Source: a virus
Virus record (IMG/VR): IMGVR_UViG_3300034522_000052
Coordinates: 1-60,412 of that record
Reading direction: 5' to 3' (one strand)
DNA: 60,412 nt
In this document: positions 30,380 to 38,464 of the stretch, in pieces
Position numbering within the stretch: the stretch's first letter is position 1
Layout of the letters: each line of letters starts with the position of its first letter
The notes under the pieces: generated by a model
What the model was told of the DNA's origin: nothing
Seen by the model: the letters and a program-made list of their open reading frames with translations, nothing else
Databases searched by the model: none
Made by a program: the position numbers and the translations under genes

Positions 30380-31306
30380 ATGGATATGAACATCGACGAC
30401 CTGAACGGCACTGAGAGCCTGGACGAACTGGAAGCCATGCTGGAGGCGATCGAACGTGAGCCCGATGCCGAGCTGGATGATGGCACTGCTACCGAGCAAA
30501 CGGACGTAGACCCCGCGCCGTCGGCGGGTGAGGTGGCAGCCGGTATCGAACAAGCCAACACCGAGCAGGGCGGTGAAGGGGCCACGGAGCCTGAGAAGGT
30601 GATCCTGGCCAAGAGCGGTAAACACACCATCCCGTATGAAGTGCTGGAGCAGGCACGCAATGAAGCCAAGCAACTGCGTGAGCAGCTGGCTCAGTCGCAG
30701 CAGGCCCAAGCCGAGCGGGACAAGCTGCAGGCGCTGATGGAGAAGCACGGGATCAACCCCGACGTGGACCCCGACGATATCAGCCAGGAGGAGCTCGAGC
30801 AGTTGGCGCAGGACTACCCGGATCTCGGCAAGTCCATCGCCGCCATTGCCCGCAAGCTCCAAAAGCTGGAGCCCCAGGTCGCCCCGCAGCAGGTTCAACC
30901 CACCCTCAACCCGGTACAGGCCGCACTGCAGGCGGTACCTGATCTGGTGAGCTGGCGGGAAAAGGACCAGGACCGTTTCGACTTCGCCATCATCGTCGAT
31001 GAGAAGCTCCAGGCTGATCCCGCGTGGCAAGGCAAGTCGCTGGATGAGCGATTCGCAGAGGCGGCGCGCCGCACCAAGCTGGCCTTTGGTGATGAGGTCA
31101 TCCCTCCCGCCAAGGTACCCGGCAAGGGTGCAGAAAAGCCCGCTGATTTCATCCCGTCCAGCCCTTCGGCACTCGGCCAGACCCATCATGCCGCTCCCAC
31201 TGGAGTGGAGCGCTTTGGCGCCATGTCTCAGACCGAACTTATCGGCGAGATGGGCGCCATGACGGACGCCCAGATGGAGGCGCTGCTGGAGCAGGCCGGG
31301 TTCTAA
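30380..31306 (+). CDS. Scaffold-like head assembly protein
   Basis: 308 residues, very acidic N-terminus (DELEAMLEAIEREPDAELDD), a coiled middle (EQARNEAKQLREQLAQSQQA) and a Pro-rich tail. It lies directly before the major capsid gene, the place of scaffold proteins in N4-gp56-type phages. Residues about 179-237 are matched by a membrane protein at 57034-57792. Leader GAGGACAACC. Confidence 0.75.
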   Translation: MDMNIDDLNGTESLDELEAMLEAIEREPDAELDDGTATEQTDVDPAPSAGEVAAGIEQANTEQGGEGATEPEKVILAKSGKHTIPYEVLEQARNEAKQLREQLAQSQQAQAERDKLQALMEKHGINPDVDPDDISQEELEQLAQDYPDLGKSIAAIARKLQKLEPQVAPQQVQPTLNPVQAALQAVPDLVSWREKDQDRFDFAIIVDEKLQADPAWQGKSLDERFAEAARRTKLAFGDEVIPPAKVPGKGAEKPADFIPSSPSALGQTHHAAPTGVERFGAMSQTELIGEMGAMTDAQMEALLEQAGF

Positions 31307-31329
31307 CCCACCACCCATTTCAATAAGCC

Positions 31330-31360
31330 AACCCCGACCACTGTGTCGGGGTTTTTGTTT
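31330..31360 (+). terminator. Terminator before the major capsid gene
   Basis: ACCCCGAC/GTCGGGGT with TTTTT. It may balance scaffold and capsid expression in a read-through transcript. Confidence 0.8.
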
Positions 31361-31377
31361 TCATGTAGGAGAGGACC

Positions 31378-32595
31378 ATGACCCAAGTCACCTCGGCGCA
31401 AGCCAACAAGATTTTGCAGGCCGCACTGTTTACGGCGGCCAACCGTTCTCACTCGCTGGTGAACATGCTGACCGAAGAGGCCCCCAAGGGTGCCAAGGTC
31501 AACGGCGGCAAACAGACCAGCGCCGGCGCCCCCGTGGTGCGCATCACCGACCTCGGTAAAGGCGCCGGGGATGAAGTGGACATGCAGCTGTTCCACCAAC
31601 TGTCTGGCCGCCCGACCATGGGTGACAAGAAGCTGGCAGGGCGCCTCGAGAGCATGTCCTTCGCGGACTTCTCGCTCAAGATCAACCAGACCCGCCACGG
31701 TGTGGACGCGGGCGGCAAGATGAGCCAGAAGCGCACCAAGCACGACCTGAACAAGACGGCTCGCGTGCTGCTGGGTGATGGCTACTACGGCCGCCTGGTT
31801 GACCAGCGCGGCTTTGCTCAGCTGGCCGGTGCACGCGGCGATTACTCGGCCACCGATATCATCCTGCCGCTGGCGGATGATCCCGAGTTTGCCGACATCA
31901 TGATCAACGAGCTGACCGCGCCGACCTACGAGCGCCACTTCTTCGGTGGTGATGCGACCAGCTTCGAAGCCCTCGATGCGGCGGATCGCTTCAACCTCGG
32001 CTGTGTGGACAACATGGCGCTCTACCTGGCCGAGATGGCCAACCCCATCCAGCCGATCCGCATGGTGGCGGACCCGTCCGGTGGTGAGCCGCTCTACGTG
32101 CTCTACGTGACCCCGCGCCAGTGGCACGACTTCTACACCTCCAGCTCCGGCAAGGACTGGCAGGCAATGCTGGCTTCCGCGATGGAGCGCAGTAAGGGCT
32201 GGAACCACCCCATCTTCCGCGGTGAAGGTGCGATGTGGCGCGGCATCCTGGTCAAGCCCTACAAGGGCATGCCGATCCGCTTCAACCAAGGCAGCACCGT
32301 CAAGGTGTGCGCCGCCAACTCCGCGACCGGCGTGGAAGTGGACAAGGTAGCAGGCACCACCATCGACCGCGCCGTGCTGCTGGGTGGTCAGGCGCTGGCT
32401 AACGCCTTCGGCTCTGGCGAGCAGGGCGGCTCCTTCGGCATGCACGAAGAGAAAACCGACCACGGCAACAGTACCGAGATCTCCATCAGCTGGGTATCCG
32501 GCCTGCAGAAGATCCGCTTCAAGCAGCGCAACGGCAACATTCAGGACCATGGTTGCATGGTGCTGGATACCGCCGTCAGCGCCGTCGCGCGCTAA
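31378..32595 (+). CDS. Major capsid protein, N4-gp56 family
   Basis: 405 residues. SLVNMLTEEAPKGAKVNGGK, GRPTMGDKKLAGRLESMSFA, INQTRHGVDAGGKMSQKRTK and YVLYVTPRQWHDFY are hallmarks of the N4-gp56/DUF4043 capsid family (HK97-like fold). Ribosome site GGAGAGG. Most abundant virion protein expected. Confidence 0.93.
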   Translation: MTQVTSAQANKILQAALFTAANRSHSLVNMLTEEAPKGAKVNGGKQTSAGAPVVRITDLGKGAGDEVDMQLFHQLSGRPTMGDKKLAGRLESMSFADFSLKINQTRHGVDAGGKMSQKRTKHDLNKTARVLLGDGYYGRLVDQRGFAQLAGARGDYSATDIILPLADDPEFADIMINELTAPTYERHFFGGDATSFEALDAADRFNLGCVDNMALYLAEMANPIQPIRMVADPSGGEPLYVLYVTPRQWHDFYTSSSGKDWQAMLASAMERSKGWNHPIFRGEGAMWRGILVKPYKGMPIRFNQGSTVKVCAANSATGVEVDKVAGTTIDRAVLLGGQALANAFGSGEQGGSFGMHEEKTDHGNSTEISISWVSGLQKIRFKQRNGNIQDHGCMVLDTAVSAVAR

Positions 32596-32610
32596 TCCAC
32601 CCACCAGAGC

Positions 32611-32630
32611 GAGGGGGTTGATACCCCCTC
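32611..32630 (+). terminator. Hairpin after the capsid gene
   Basis: GAGGGGGT/ACCCCCTC with a short loop 15 bases after the stop. No T-run; more likely an mRNA stabiliser than a terminator. Confidence 0.4.
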
Positions 32631-32663
32631 CTGTTGATATCTGACCAGATAAGGAGCCATGTC

Positions 32664-33053
32664 ATGGCCAAAACTACCCTGATCGCCCGAGCTTACCGCT
32701 GGTTTGTTGGTTCGTTCGGCAACCTCTCTATCTCCCCGACCCTGGTGGCCAAGCTGGCGGCTGTGCCGTCAGGCGACGTCATCGCGTTTGGTGACAAGGT
32801 GGAGCCCAACCTGAAAGTGGTGGGTGTGACGATGTTCAGCACTGCGCTGGGCGCGAGTACCACCATCACCGCCAAGATCGGCACGACCACCATCATCAAC
32901 GCCGAGAGTACGGTGGGGGCGGTGGCAAAGTATTACCCGGTCGATGACTTGCTGACCGAGCCTGACCAGGAGCTCACCCTCACGGTTGGCGGCGGCGCTG
33001 CGACGGGCACGGTCAAGCTCAAACTGCATTACGAGGTAGTCGGCAACCTGTAA
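32664..33053 (+). CDS. Small beta-rich head protein (decoration-type)
   Basis: 129 residues from ATG 32664 (AAGGAG upstream). Starts MAKTTLIARAYRWFVGSFGN, then Thr/Val-rich strands (TTITAKIGTTTIINAESTVG) and a Gly-rich end. Position right after the capsid gene and beta content suggest a capsid decoration or head-stabilising protein; this is inference. Confidence 0.65.
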   Translation: MAKTTLIARAYRWFVGSFGNLSISPTLVAKLAAVPSGDVIAFGDKVEPNLKVVGVTMFSTALGASTTITAKIGTTTIINAESTVGAVAKYYPVDDLLTEPDQELTLTVGGGAATGTVKLKLHYEVVGNL

Positions 33054-33071
33054 GGCTGCCGATCACTGTCC

Positions 33072-33096
33072 GCCCGGCCCTGTGCCGGGCTTTTTC
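33072..33096 (+). terminator. Terminator after the head protein gene
   Basis: GCCCGGC/GCCGGGC hairpin with TTTTTCGTTTCTG tail, identical in its tail to the one at 36806. Confidence 0.75.
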
Positions 33097-33119
33097 GTTT
33101 CTGAATAGGAGTCATCGCC

Positions 33120-33557
33120 ATGAGCGACAAGATTGCCGTGGTTTACATCGGCGACAAGCCGAGCAAGAAAGACACCGTGACCGGATCCCGCCTGGTGTTC
33201 CCGCGCCATACGCCCGTTGACGTGGAGAGCCACATCGCCATGCAGCTGCTGGAGTTCCCCACCGTCTGGGTCAGCAAAGAAGCGCTGGCCGGCACGCTGG
33301 AGCGACAGGAGACCATCGCCAAGATGGAGGCCGAAGAGCAGGGGCGCCTTGCTGCCGAAGCTGCCCGCCTGGCCGAAGAGCAGAGCATGGTGGTCGGTGA
33401 GCGCGATCTGGCCAAGATGACCTCTGCCCAACTGGCCACCCTGGTGGAAGGGGAAGATCTGGATATCGAGCCGCAGGGCCCGCAAGAGAAAGTGCCCGAT
33501 TACCGGGTGCGCGTGCGTGATGCCCTGAAGGCCAAGCTGGCAGAGCAGGGGGAATAG
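33120..33557 (+). CDS. Virion-region protein of unknown function (145 aa)
   Basis: MSDKIAVVYIGDKPSKKDTV and SRLVFPRHTPVDV resemble a small beta domain seen in phage head-gene clusters; the second half is a Glu/Ala coiled coil and a short basic domain (DYRVRVRDALKAKLAEQ). Probably a minor head protein. Confidence 0.65.
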   Translation: MSDKIAVVYIGDKPSKKDTVTGSRLVFPRHTPVDVESHIAMQLLEFPTVWVSKEALAGTLERQETIAKMEAEEQGRLAAEAARLAEEQSMVVGERDLAKMTSAQLATLVEGEDLDIEPQGPQEKVPDYRVRVRDALKAKLAEQGE

Positions 33558-33558
33558 C

Positions 33559-34140
33559 ATGCAGATGGCGTCGCGTGAGCAGTTCCTGCCCACTGTCAGG
33601 CTGCACATCACCGGCCCGCTCGAAGTCATGCTGAGTGAGGCCGTCACAGAGGCGGCCATCACGTTCTGCCGGGAGTCGGCCTTGCTGACCCTTGACCGAC
33701 TGCTGCCCAGCGCGTCAGCCGGCAGCCTGGTGGAGGTCTGCAACATCAGCGGGATGACATCGTGCAATATGCTGCACCTGACCGGTGAAGGGGGCGCGCC
33801 ATTTGTCAGTGGGCGTGACTACTTCGCCATGTCGGCCAATGAGCTGAGCATCCTGACTGATCTCAGCGATGTGCGGATCTGGTATGTGGCTGCCCCGGTC
33901 AAGAACGCCACCGAGCTCCCAGCCCAGCTCTACCACGATCACGCCGATGCCATTGCCCATGGCGTCGCTGCCTTGCTCTATGCCCAGCCAGACCGCCCTT
34001 GGTCTGACCCTAAGCGGGCAGGATACCACCGGACTGAGTTTGTCGAAGGTTGGCGTCGCGCTGGCCGGTTCCGCAAAGAGCACAGCGCCCCGACCCAAGT
34101 TGAATTCCACAACCCGCCCCGCAAACACTCTTTTTTCTAA
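33559..34140 (+). CDS. Head-completion or connector-type protein (193 aa)
   Basis: LSEAVTEAAITFCRESALLT at the start, a beta middle and KRAGYHRTEFVEGWRRAGRF at the end. The position between capsid and adaptor genes suggests a connector component. No family named with confidence. Confidence 0.6.
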   Translation: MQMASREQFLPTVRLHITGPLEVMLSEAVTEAAITFCRESALLTLDRLLPSASAGSLVEVCNISGMTSCNMLHLTGEGGAPFVSGRDYFAMSANELSILTDLSDVRIWYVAAPVKNATELPAQLYHDHADAIAHGVAALLYAQPDRPWSDPKRAGYHRTEFVEGWRRAGRFRKEHSAPTQVEFHNPPRKHSFF

Positions 34141-34152
34141 AGGACTCCACAC

Positions 34153-34830
34153 ATGGCAACAGTTACCGTTGACTCGATCTTGAAGCGGGTAAATACCCTG
34201 CTCAACGATCGCACCTGGGTTCGCTGGCCCAAGCAGGAGCTGCTGGACTACTACAACGATGCTGCCAAAGCGATCGTGTTGATGCGTCCTGACGCCCACA
34301 CCAAGAACGTGCAGTTCAACTGCGCAGCCGGCACCAAGCAGAGCCTGCCTGCAGATGCCCTGCGGCTGATCGAGGTGCTGCGCAATGCCGACGGCAAAGT
34401 GATCCGCTTCGTGCCGCGGCGCGCCCTCGATGACAGTTACCCGGACTGGCATGCTGGCAAGGATGGCACCAGCGTGGCCGCCTACACCTATGACGATCGG
34501 GACCCCAAGAACTTCTATCTCTACCCGGGCCCCGCCGCCGCAGTGAAGGTGGATGTGATCTACTCCGTAGCGCCGCAATCCAAGGTGCTGGCGGACGTGG
34601 AAAACGTGGGCACGCCGGCGCTGGCCGATCTGGATGACATCTACATCAACCCGCTGATCGACTTCATCATGTACCGGGCCTTTTCGAAGGACTCCGAGTA
34701 CAGCGCCAACTCCAATCGGGCGGTCGGCCACTACAATGCCTACCTGCAGCAACTGGGTGAAAAAACCCAGGTTGATACCAACATGGAGCAGCGCAAGTCC
34801 GAAGGCTTCTCCCGCGTGACCGGGCAGTAA
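34153..34830 (+). CDS. DUF6682-type adaptor (gateway) protein
   Basis: 225 residues. TVDSILKRVNTLLNDRTWVR, ELLDYYNDAAKAIVLMRPDA and YINPLIDFIMYRAFSKDSEY are typical of the phage adaptor family (DUF6682), which joins portal and tail nozzle in short-tailed phages. AAAGGACTCCACAC leader. Confidence 0.85.
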   Translation: MATVTVDSILKRVNTLLNDRTWVRWPKQELLDYYNDAAKAIVLMRPDAHTKNVQFNCAAGTKQSLPADALRLIEVLRNADGKVIRFVPRRALDDSYPDWHAGKDGTSVAAYTYDDRDPKNFYLYPGPAAAVKVDVIYSVAPQSKVLADVENVGTPALADLDDIYINPLIDFIMYRAFSKDSEYSANSNRAVGHYNAYLQQLGEKTQVDTNMEQRKSEGFSRVTGQ

Positions 34831-34839
34831 GGGGGCAGC

Positions 34840-36432
34840 ATGGCTGGAGTGTGGAAGCGTGACGGTACGGTGGCCGTCACCAATGGCAACAAGAAGGTGA
34901 CCGGTACCGGGACCACCTTCGCAGACACCAAGAACGGGGTGGCCAAGGGCCACCTTTTTTGTATCACCAGTGGCACCTCGGTGGATTTCTACGAGGTGGA
35001 CTACGTGGTGTCCAACACGGAGTTGTATCTGGTGCAGGCCTATCGTGGCGTTACTGCCACGGGCAAAGCCTACGAGATCATCACGACCTTTTCGGATTCC
35101 GTTCCGGAGTTCGCCCGTCGCCTGACGGCCACCCTGAGCGCCTATCAGCAGCAGAGCGATGCCTTCCAGGCGCTGCTGACGAGCACTGCCACCACTGTTG
35201 AGGTGACTGCACCGGATGGAACCAAGCAAACACTGATCCCGTGGAAGCGTGTGACCAGTGAAGGGGAGGGCCAGGCGGCCCGCGCCAAGACGGAGGCGGA
35301 CAAGGCAGCAGCAAGCGCGGCCCTGGCTGGCGATATTGTCGCAGCGTCTGCCCTCCCACTGCCGGATGTGTGGGCGCCGCTCTCTGACAGCCTGCGCCTC
35401 ATCACCGGCTATGGGCGTGATGTGCTGGTCGGGTCGGACGTGGTGGCGAGGATGGTGAATTTCAGCCGCAGTACCACAGCGACCTATATCGGCAAAGATG
35501 GCCAGCTTAAAACCGCAGCCGCGAATGAGCCGAGGTTCGAGAAAGAGGGCCTGCTGGTTGAGGGGCAGAGTACGAATCTATGGACCTCGCAGAGCACCTC
35601 GCTAAACATCGTCAACGCCGCGCAGGAGTCCGTAACATTGCCAACTGGGGTTTCTGGTAATGTGTACAAAGTTGTACCAAGTTCTACTGATTACTCCTAC
35701 GTTAGAACCTCACCGCCACAACAAACCGGGCCACACACTCTGTCATGTTTCGCGAGAAAGGCGGATGGATCTGACGGAATGCCGACACTTTACGCTGGCC
35801 AAGCTGGCGCCCTGAATGTAAAGGCTTCCGGCATTTATCTTGGAGCAGGTTGGTGGCGGATGTACGCACTACTGACCAACCCCGTTGGTAATACGGGGTT
35901 TGGTTTCGCACCCTCAGCACTTGACCAGATCCCTGTCCACATTTGTTTCTTCCAACTGGAAGCGTTGCCCTTCGCCAGCTCCTATATACCGACAAATGGC
36001 GCGGCGGCAACTAGAACGAAGGACCTTCTCTATTTGGCCCCGTCAGGAAACGTCCCTGGCGATTTGAATATGGCTTATGCAGCCCAAATTAGGCTGATGG
36101 GCAAGGGGTTGAACTCTTGGCCTAGAGTATTTGAAATTTCAGGCGCTGAAAATAAGGGGCCCTTTATCGATCTGCAAACGGGGAGGTGGGGCGGGGTAGA
36201 CATTGTCGGGGTCAGAAAAACACTCGCAGCCAGATTTAGCGATACATCACACTGGTTGGATGGTGTGAAAGTTGGGTCCGCGTGGCAACCTTACCCCGTA
36301 AAAACCTACTCGGACCCGGTTTATATCGCCGGTTCAAATGTCGCGGTTTCGCGAGATTTCTATGGTCACATTCGCAATCTAAGAGCGTGGTTCTTCTCTC
36401 CAACCGATGATCAGATGAGGGCAACACGATGA
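34840..36432 (+). CDS. Tail fiber/spike-like receptor-binding protein
   Basis: 530 residues. The N-terminal 180 residues are a virion-attachment part (VWKRDGTVAVTNGNKKVTGT...) with a coiled linker (ARAKTEADKAAASAALAGDI). From about residue 205, VNFSRSTTATYIGKDGQLKT and EKEGLLVEGQSTNLW open a lectin-like module that ends with LEALPFASSYIPTNGAAATR, common in phage tail spikes; an LamG-like end follows. The DNA from about 35570 is noticeably poorer in GC than the 5' part, which suggests exchange of the host-recognition half. Confidence 0.75.
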   Translation: MAGVWKRDGTVAVTNGNKKVTGTGTTFADTKNGVAKGHLFCITSGTSVDFYEVDYVVSNTELYLVQAYRGVTATGKAYEIITTFSDSVPEFARRLTATLSAYQQQSDAFQALLTSTATTVEVTAPDGTKQTLIPWKRVTSEGEGQAARAKTEADKAAASAALAGDIVAASALPLPDVWAPLSDSLRLITGYGRDVLVGSDVVARMVNFSRSTTATYIGKDGQLKTAAANEPRFEKEGLLVEGQSTNLWTSQSTSLNIVNAAQESVTLPTGVSGNVYKVVPSSTDYSYVRTSPPQQTGPHTLSCFARKADGSDGMPTLYAGQAGALNVKASGIYLGAGWWRMYALLTNPVGNTGFGFAPSALDQIPVHICFFQLEALPFASSYIPTNGAAATRTKDLLYLAPSGNVPGDLNMAYAAQIRLMGKGLNSWPRVFEISGAENKGPFIDLQTGRWGGVDIVGVRKTLAARFSDTSHWLDGVKVGSAWQPYPVKTYSDPVYIAGSNVAVSRDFYGHIRNLRAWFFSPTDDQMRATR

Positions 36433-36761
36433 CCGACTTTATCGACCTCAACCTCAAGGCGGCCACTCAGGCCGCCATGACCAAGGCCCTGCTGGCAGCT
36501 GGCTTCGTCAAAGACAGCGAAACCGGCACCCTCTATCACCCCACTGCCAGCTTGCAGCTTCTGCCGCCTGGTATGATCACTCGCCCCACCGGCGAGGTGC
36601 AGACCGTCGATGGCATCGAGCTGGAGGTGCGGGAGGCCGTGCCCGGCTATCACGCCAACGTGCGCACCACCGACCCCGCCATGGCCGCCGCGCTGGCGCC
36701 GGTGACTGTCATCGTAGATACGCCCCAGTATGTCTGGGCATCAGATCCCGCCAGTATGTGA
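36429..36761 (+). CDS. Small protein following the fiber gene (110 aa)
   Basis: ATGA overlap with the fiber gene. MTDFIDLNLKAATQAAMTKA, a beta middle (VDGIELEVREAVPGYHANVR) and a short end. Could be a fiber chaperone or a small tail protein; no family match made. GC-rich again, unlike the fiber 3' half. Confidence 0.6.
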   Translation: MTDFIDLNLKAATQAAMTKALLAAGFVKDSETGTLYHPTASLQLLPPGMITRPTGEVQTVDGIELEVREAVPGYHANVRTTDPAMAAALAPVTVIVDTPQYVWASDPASM

Positions 36762-36764
36762 GCC

Positions 36765-36793
36765 TTGCCTCCTGGCGCTCCCGGCGTTAGGAT
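36765..36793 (+). promoter_or_regulatory. Late promoter unit C
   Basis: TTGCCT, 17 bp, TAGGAT, with CCCGGCGT before the -10, 3 bases after the preceding stop. Same layout as units A and B. Start predicted near 36800. Confidence 0.7.
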
Positions 36794-36805
36794 TTACCCA
36801 TCATG

Positions 36806-36832
36806 GCCCTGCTCTCTCGAGCGGGGCTTTTT
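36806..36832 (+). terminator. Hairpin next to late promoter C
   Basis: GCCCTGCTC/GAGCGGGGC (9 bp with one T-G) around TCTC, followed by TTTTTCGTTTCTG. Starts about 6 bases after the predicted transcript start. Confidence 0.75.
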
Positions 36833-36856
36833 CGTTTCTGCCTCTCTGAGATCCCC

Positions 36857-38464
36857 ATGCCCATACTCGATATCGTCACCATGCGAGGGACTATGCCGCG
36901 CGTGGAGCCCCATCTTTTGTCTGATGAGGTCGCGGTGATTGCTCGCGACTGCCATTTTGACCATGGCGTCATCTCGCCTCTGGAGGATGACGCCAGTGCT
37001 GGTGTGGAATTGCCCATCGTGCCTACCACCCTTTTTCACTATGGCCAGCACTGGTTCGCCTGGAACAAGGTGGTGGAGGCCATCCGCTCCCCGATAGCTC
37101 AGGACCCGTATGGCCGGGTTTACTACACGGATGGTGAGTATCCCAAGGTGACCCATGCCCAGATAGCCACAGGCGGCAGCAACAAGCCGACGGCGTGGTA
37201 TCGACTGGGCATTCCAGCCCCAGGTGTTCCGGTCGGGGTTGGCACCATCACCCCACCTGTTGGTGGTGTGGATGATGACCTGACAGATGACGAAACTCGC
37301 TTCTACGTGGATACCTTCGTTACTGCGATGGGTGAGGAGGGGCCCCCGGGCCCTGTCAGCGGAAAGGTGAATATCGGGATCCCAGGGTCATCCGTCACCT
37401 TGATGCTGAGCCCACCGACAACCCAGAACAGTAACATCACCAAGCGCCGGATATATCGGTCGGTGTCAGGTGGCGGCCTTGCCGATTACCTGTTGGTCGC
37501 CGAGCTGCCCATTGCTCAAGCATCGTTTGTCGATACCCGGGAGGATGGGGAGCTGGGCGCTGTGCTGGAGACCTACGACTACACCATGCCGCCGGATGGC
37601 ATGCGTGGCTTGTGTCAAATGGCGAATGGCATGTGTGCGGGGTTTGCTGGCAACTCCCTCTACCTGTGCGAGCCTTACCTTCCCTACGCCTGGCCGGAGA
37701 AGTACAGGCTGACCACTGAGCACGACATAGTGGCGATCGCTGCCATCGATACCACCTTGGTGATCGGGACCAAGGGGTACCCCTATCTTGCCCAGGGTGT
37801 GAGCCCGGCATCGGTGACCACCCAGAAGCTCAGCCAACTGCCGCAGTCCTGTGTCAGTGGTCGCTCTATGGTTGCCATGGATGGGGTGGTGCTCTATGCC
37901 TCCCCGGACGGGCTGGTCGGTATCGGCGCCAACGGTGGGCAGGTGGTGACCGAGCAGGTCATCACCAGAAAGCAGTGGCGCGCCATGAAGCCCGAGACCA
38001 TGCGGGCATGGCACCACGAGGGAAAATATGTGGCCATGACCGACACCCACGCATTCATCTTTGACCCGAAAAGTGGCGACTTGCGTGAGCTGACGAACCG
38101 GTGGGAGGCGGCTGTATCCGATATGGAGAGCGATTCACTCTACATTGCCAAGGGGCGCAGCTTGCAGATTTGGCGCGGCGGGAGCTCCAGCAATGGTCAG
38201 TTCGTCTGGCGGTCCAAGCCATTTATGGAGCCAGAGGGTTCGTCTTTCAGCTGCTGCCGGGTGTTGGCTCAAGATGTCGGTCAGGTCGGGATCAAGTTGT
38301 TCGTTGACGGGGAGCGGGTGATGGAGCTGTCCCCTGGCAACCTGGTGCCCGGGGCGTTCAGGTTGCCGCCAGTGCGGGGCCGGTTCTGGCAGATAGAGGT
38401 CTTTGGCACCTCGGTGGTGAGCCGCATCACCCTCGCGAGCAGCATGGCGGAGATGGTGAACTGA
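36857..38464 (+). CDS. Tail nozzle-like protein
   Basis: 535 residues from ATG 36857; the longer frame begins inside the terminator hairpin and is rejected. PILDIVTMRGTMPRVEPHLL, WYRLGIPAPGVPVGVG, FVTAMGEEGPPGPVSGKVNI and repeated beta blades (MCAGFAGNSLYLCEPYLPYA, VVLYASPDGLVGIGANGGQV) suit a beta-propeller/nozzle protein of podovirus tails (tail tubular B or gp10-like). Stop overlaps the next start. Confidence 0.7.
   Translation: MPILDIVTMRGTMPRVEPHLLSDEVAVIARDCHFDHGVISPLEDDASAGVELPIVPTTLFHYGQHWFAWNKVVEAIRSPIAQDPYGRVYYTDGEYPKVTHAQIATGGSNKPTAWYRLGIPAPGVPVGVGTITPPVGGVDDDLTDDETRFYVDTFVTAMGEEGPPGPVSGKVNIGIPGSSVTLMLSPPTTQNSNITKRRIYRSVSGGGLADYLLVAELPIAQASFVDTREDGELGAVLETYDYTMPPDGMRGLCQMANGMCAGFAGNSLYLCEPYLPYAWPEKYRLTTEHDIVAIAAIDTTLVIGTKGYPYLAQGVSPASVTTQKLSQLPQSCVSGRSMVAMDGVVLYASPDGLVGIGANGGQVVTEQVITRKQWRAMKPETMRAWHHEGKYVAMTDTHAFIFDPKSGDLRELTNRWEAAVSDMESDSLYIAKGRSLQIWRGGSSSNGQFVWRSKPFMEPEGSSFSCCRVLAQDVGQVGIKLFVDGERVMELSPGNLVPGAFRLPPVRGRFWQIEVFGTSVVSRITLASSMAEMVN

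Noticed and set aside
33715-35229. 504-codon minus-strand frame over the adaptor and fiber genes
   Set aside because: Shadow of three genes with clear functions and good starts; translation is rich in Gly, His, Val with no motif.
36803-36856. N-terminal extension of the nozzle protein
   Set aside because: Start would lie within the terminator hairpin of unit C; ATG 36857 follows the hairpin.
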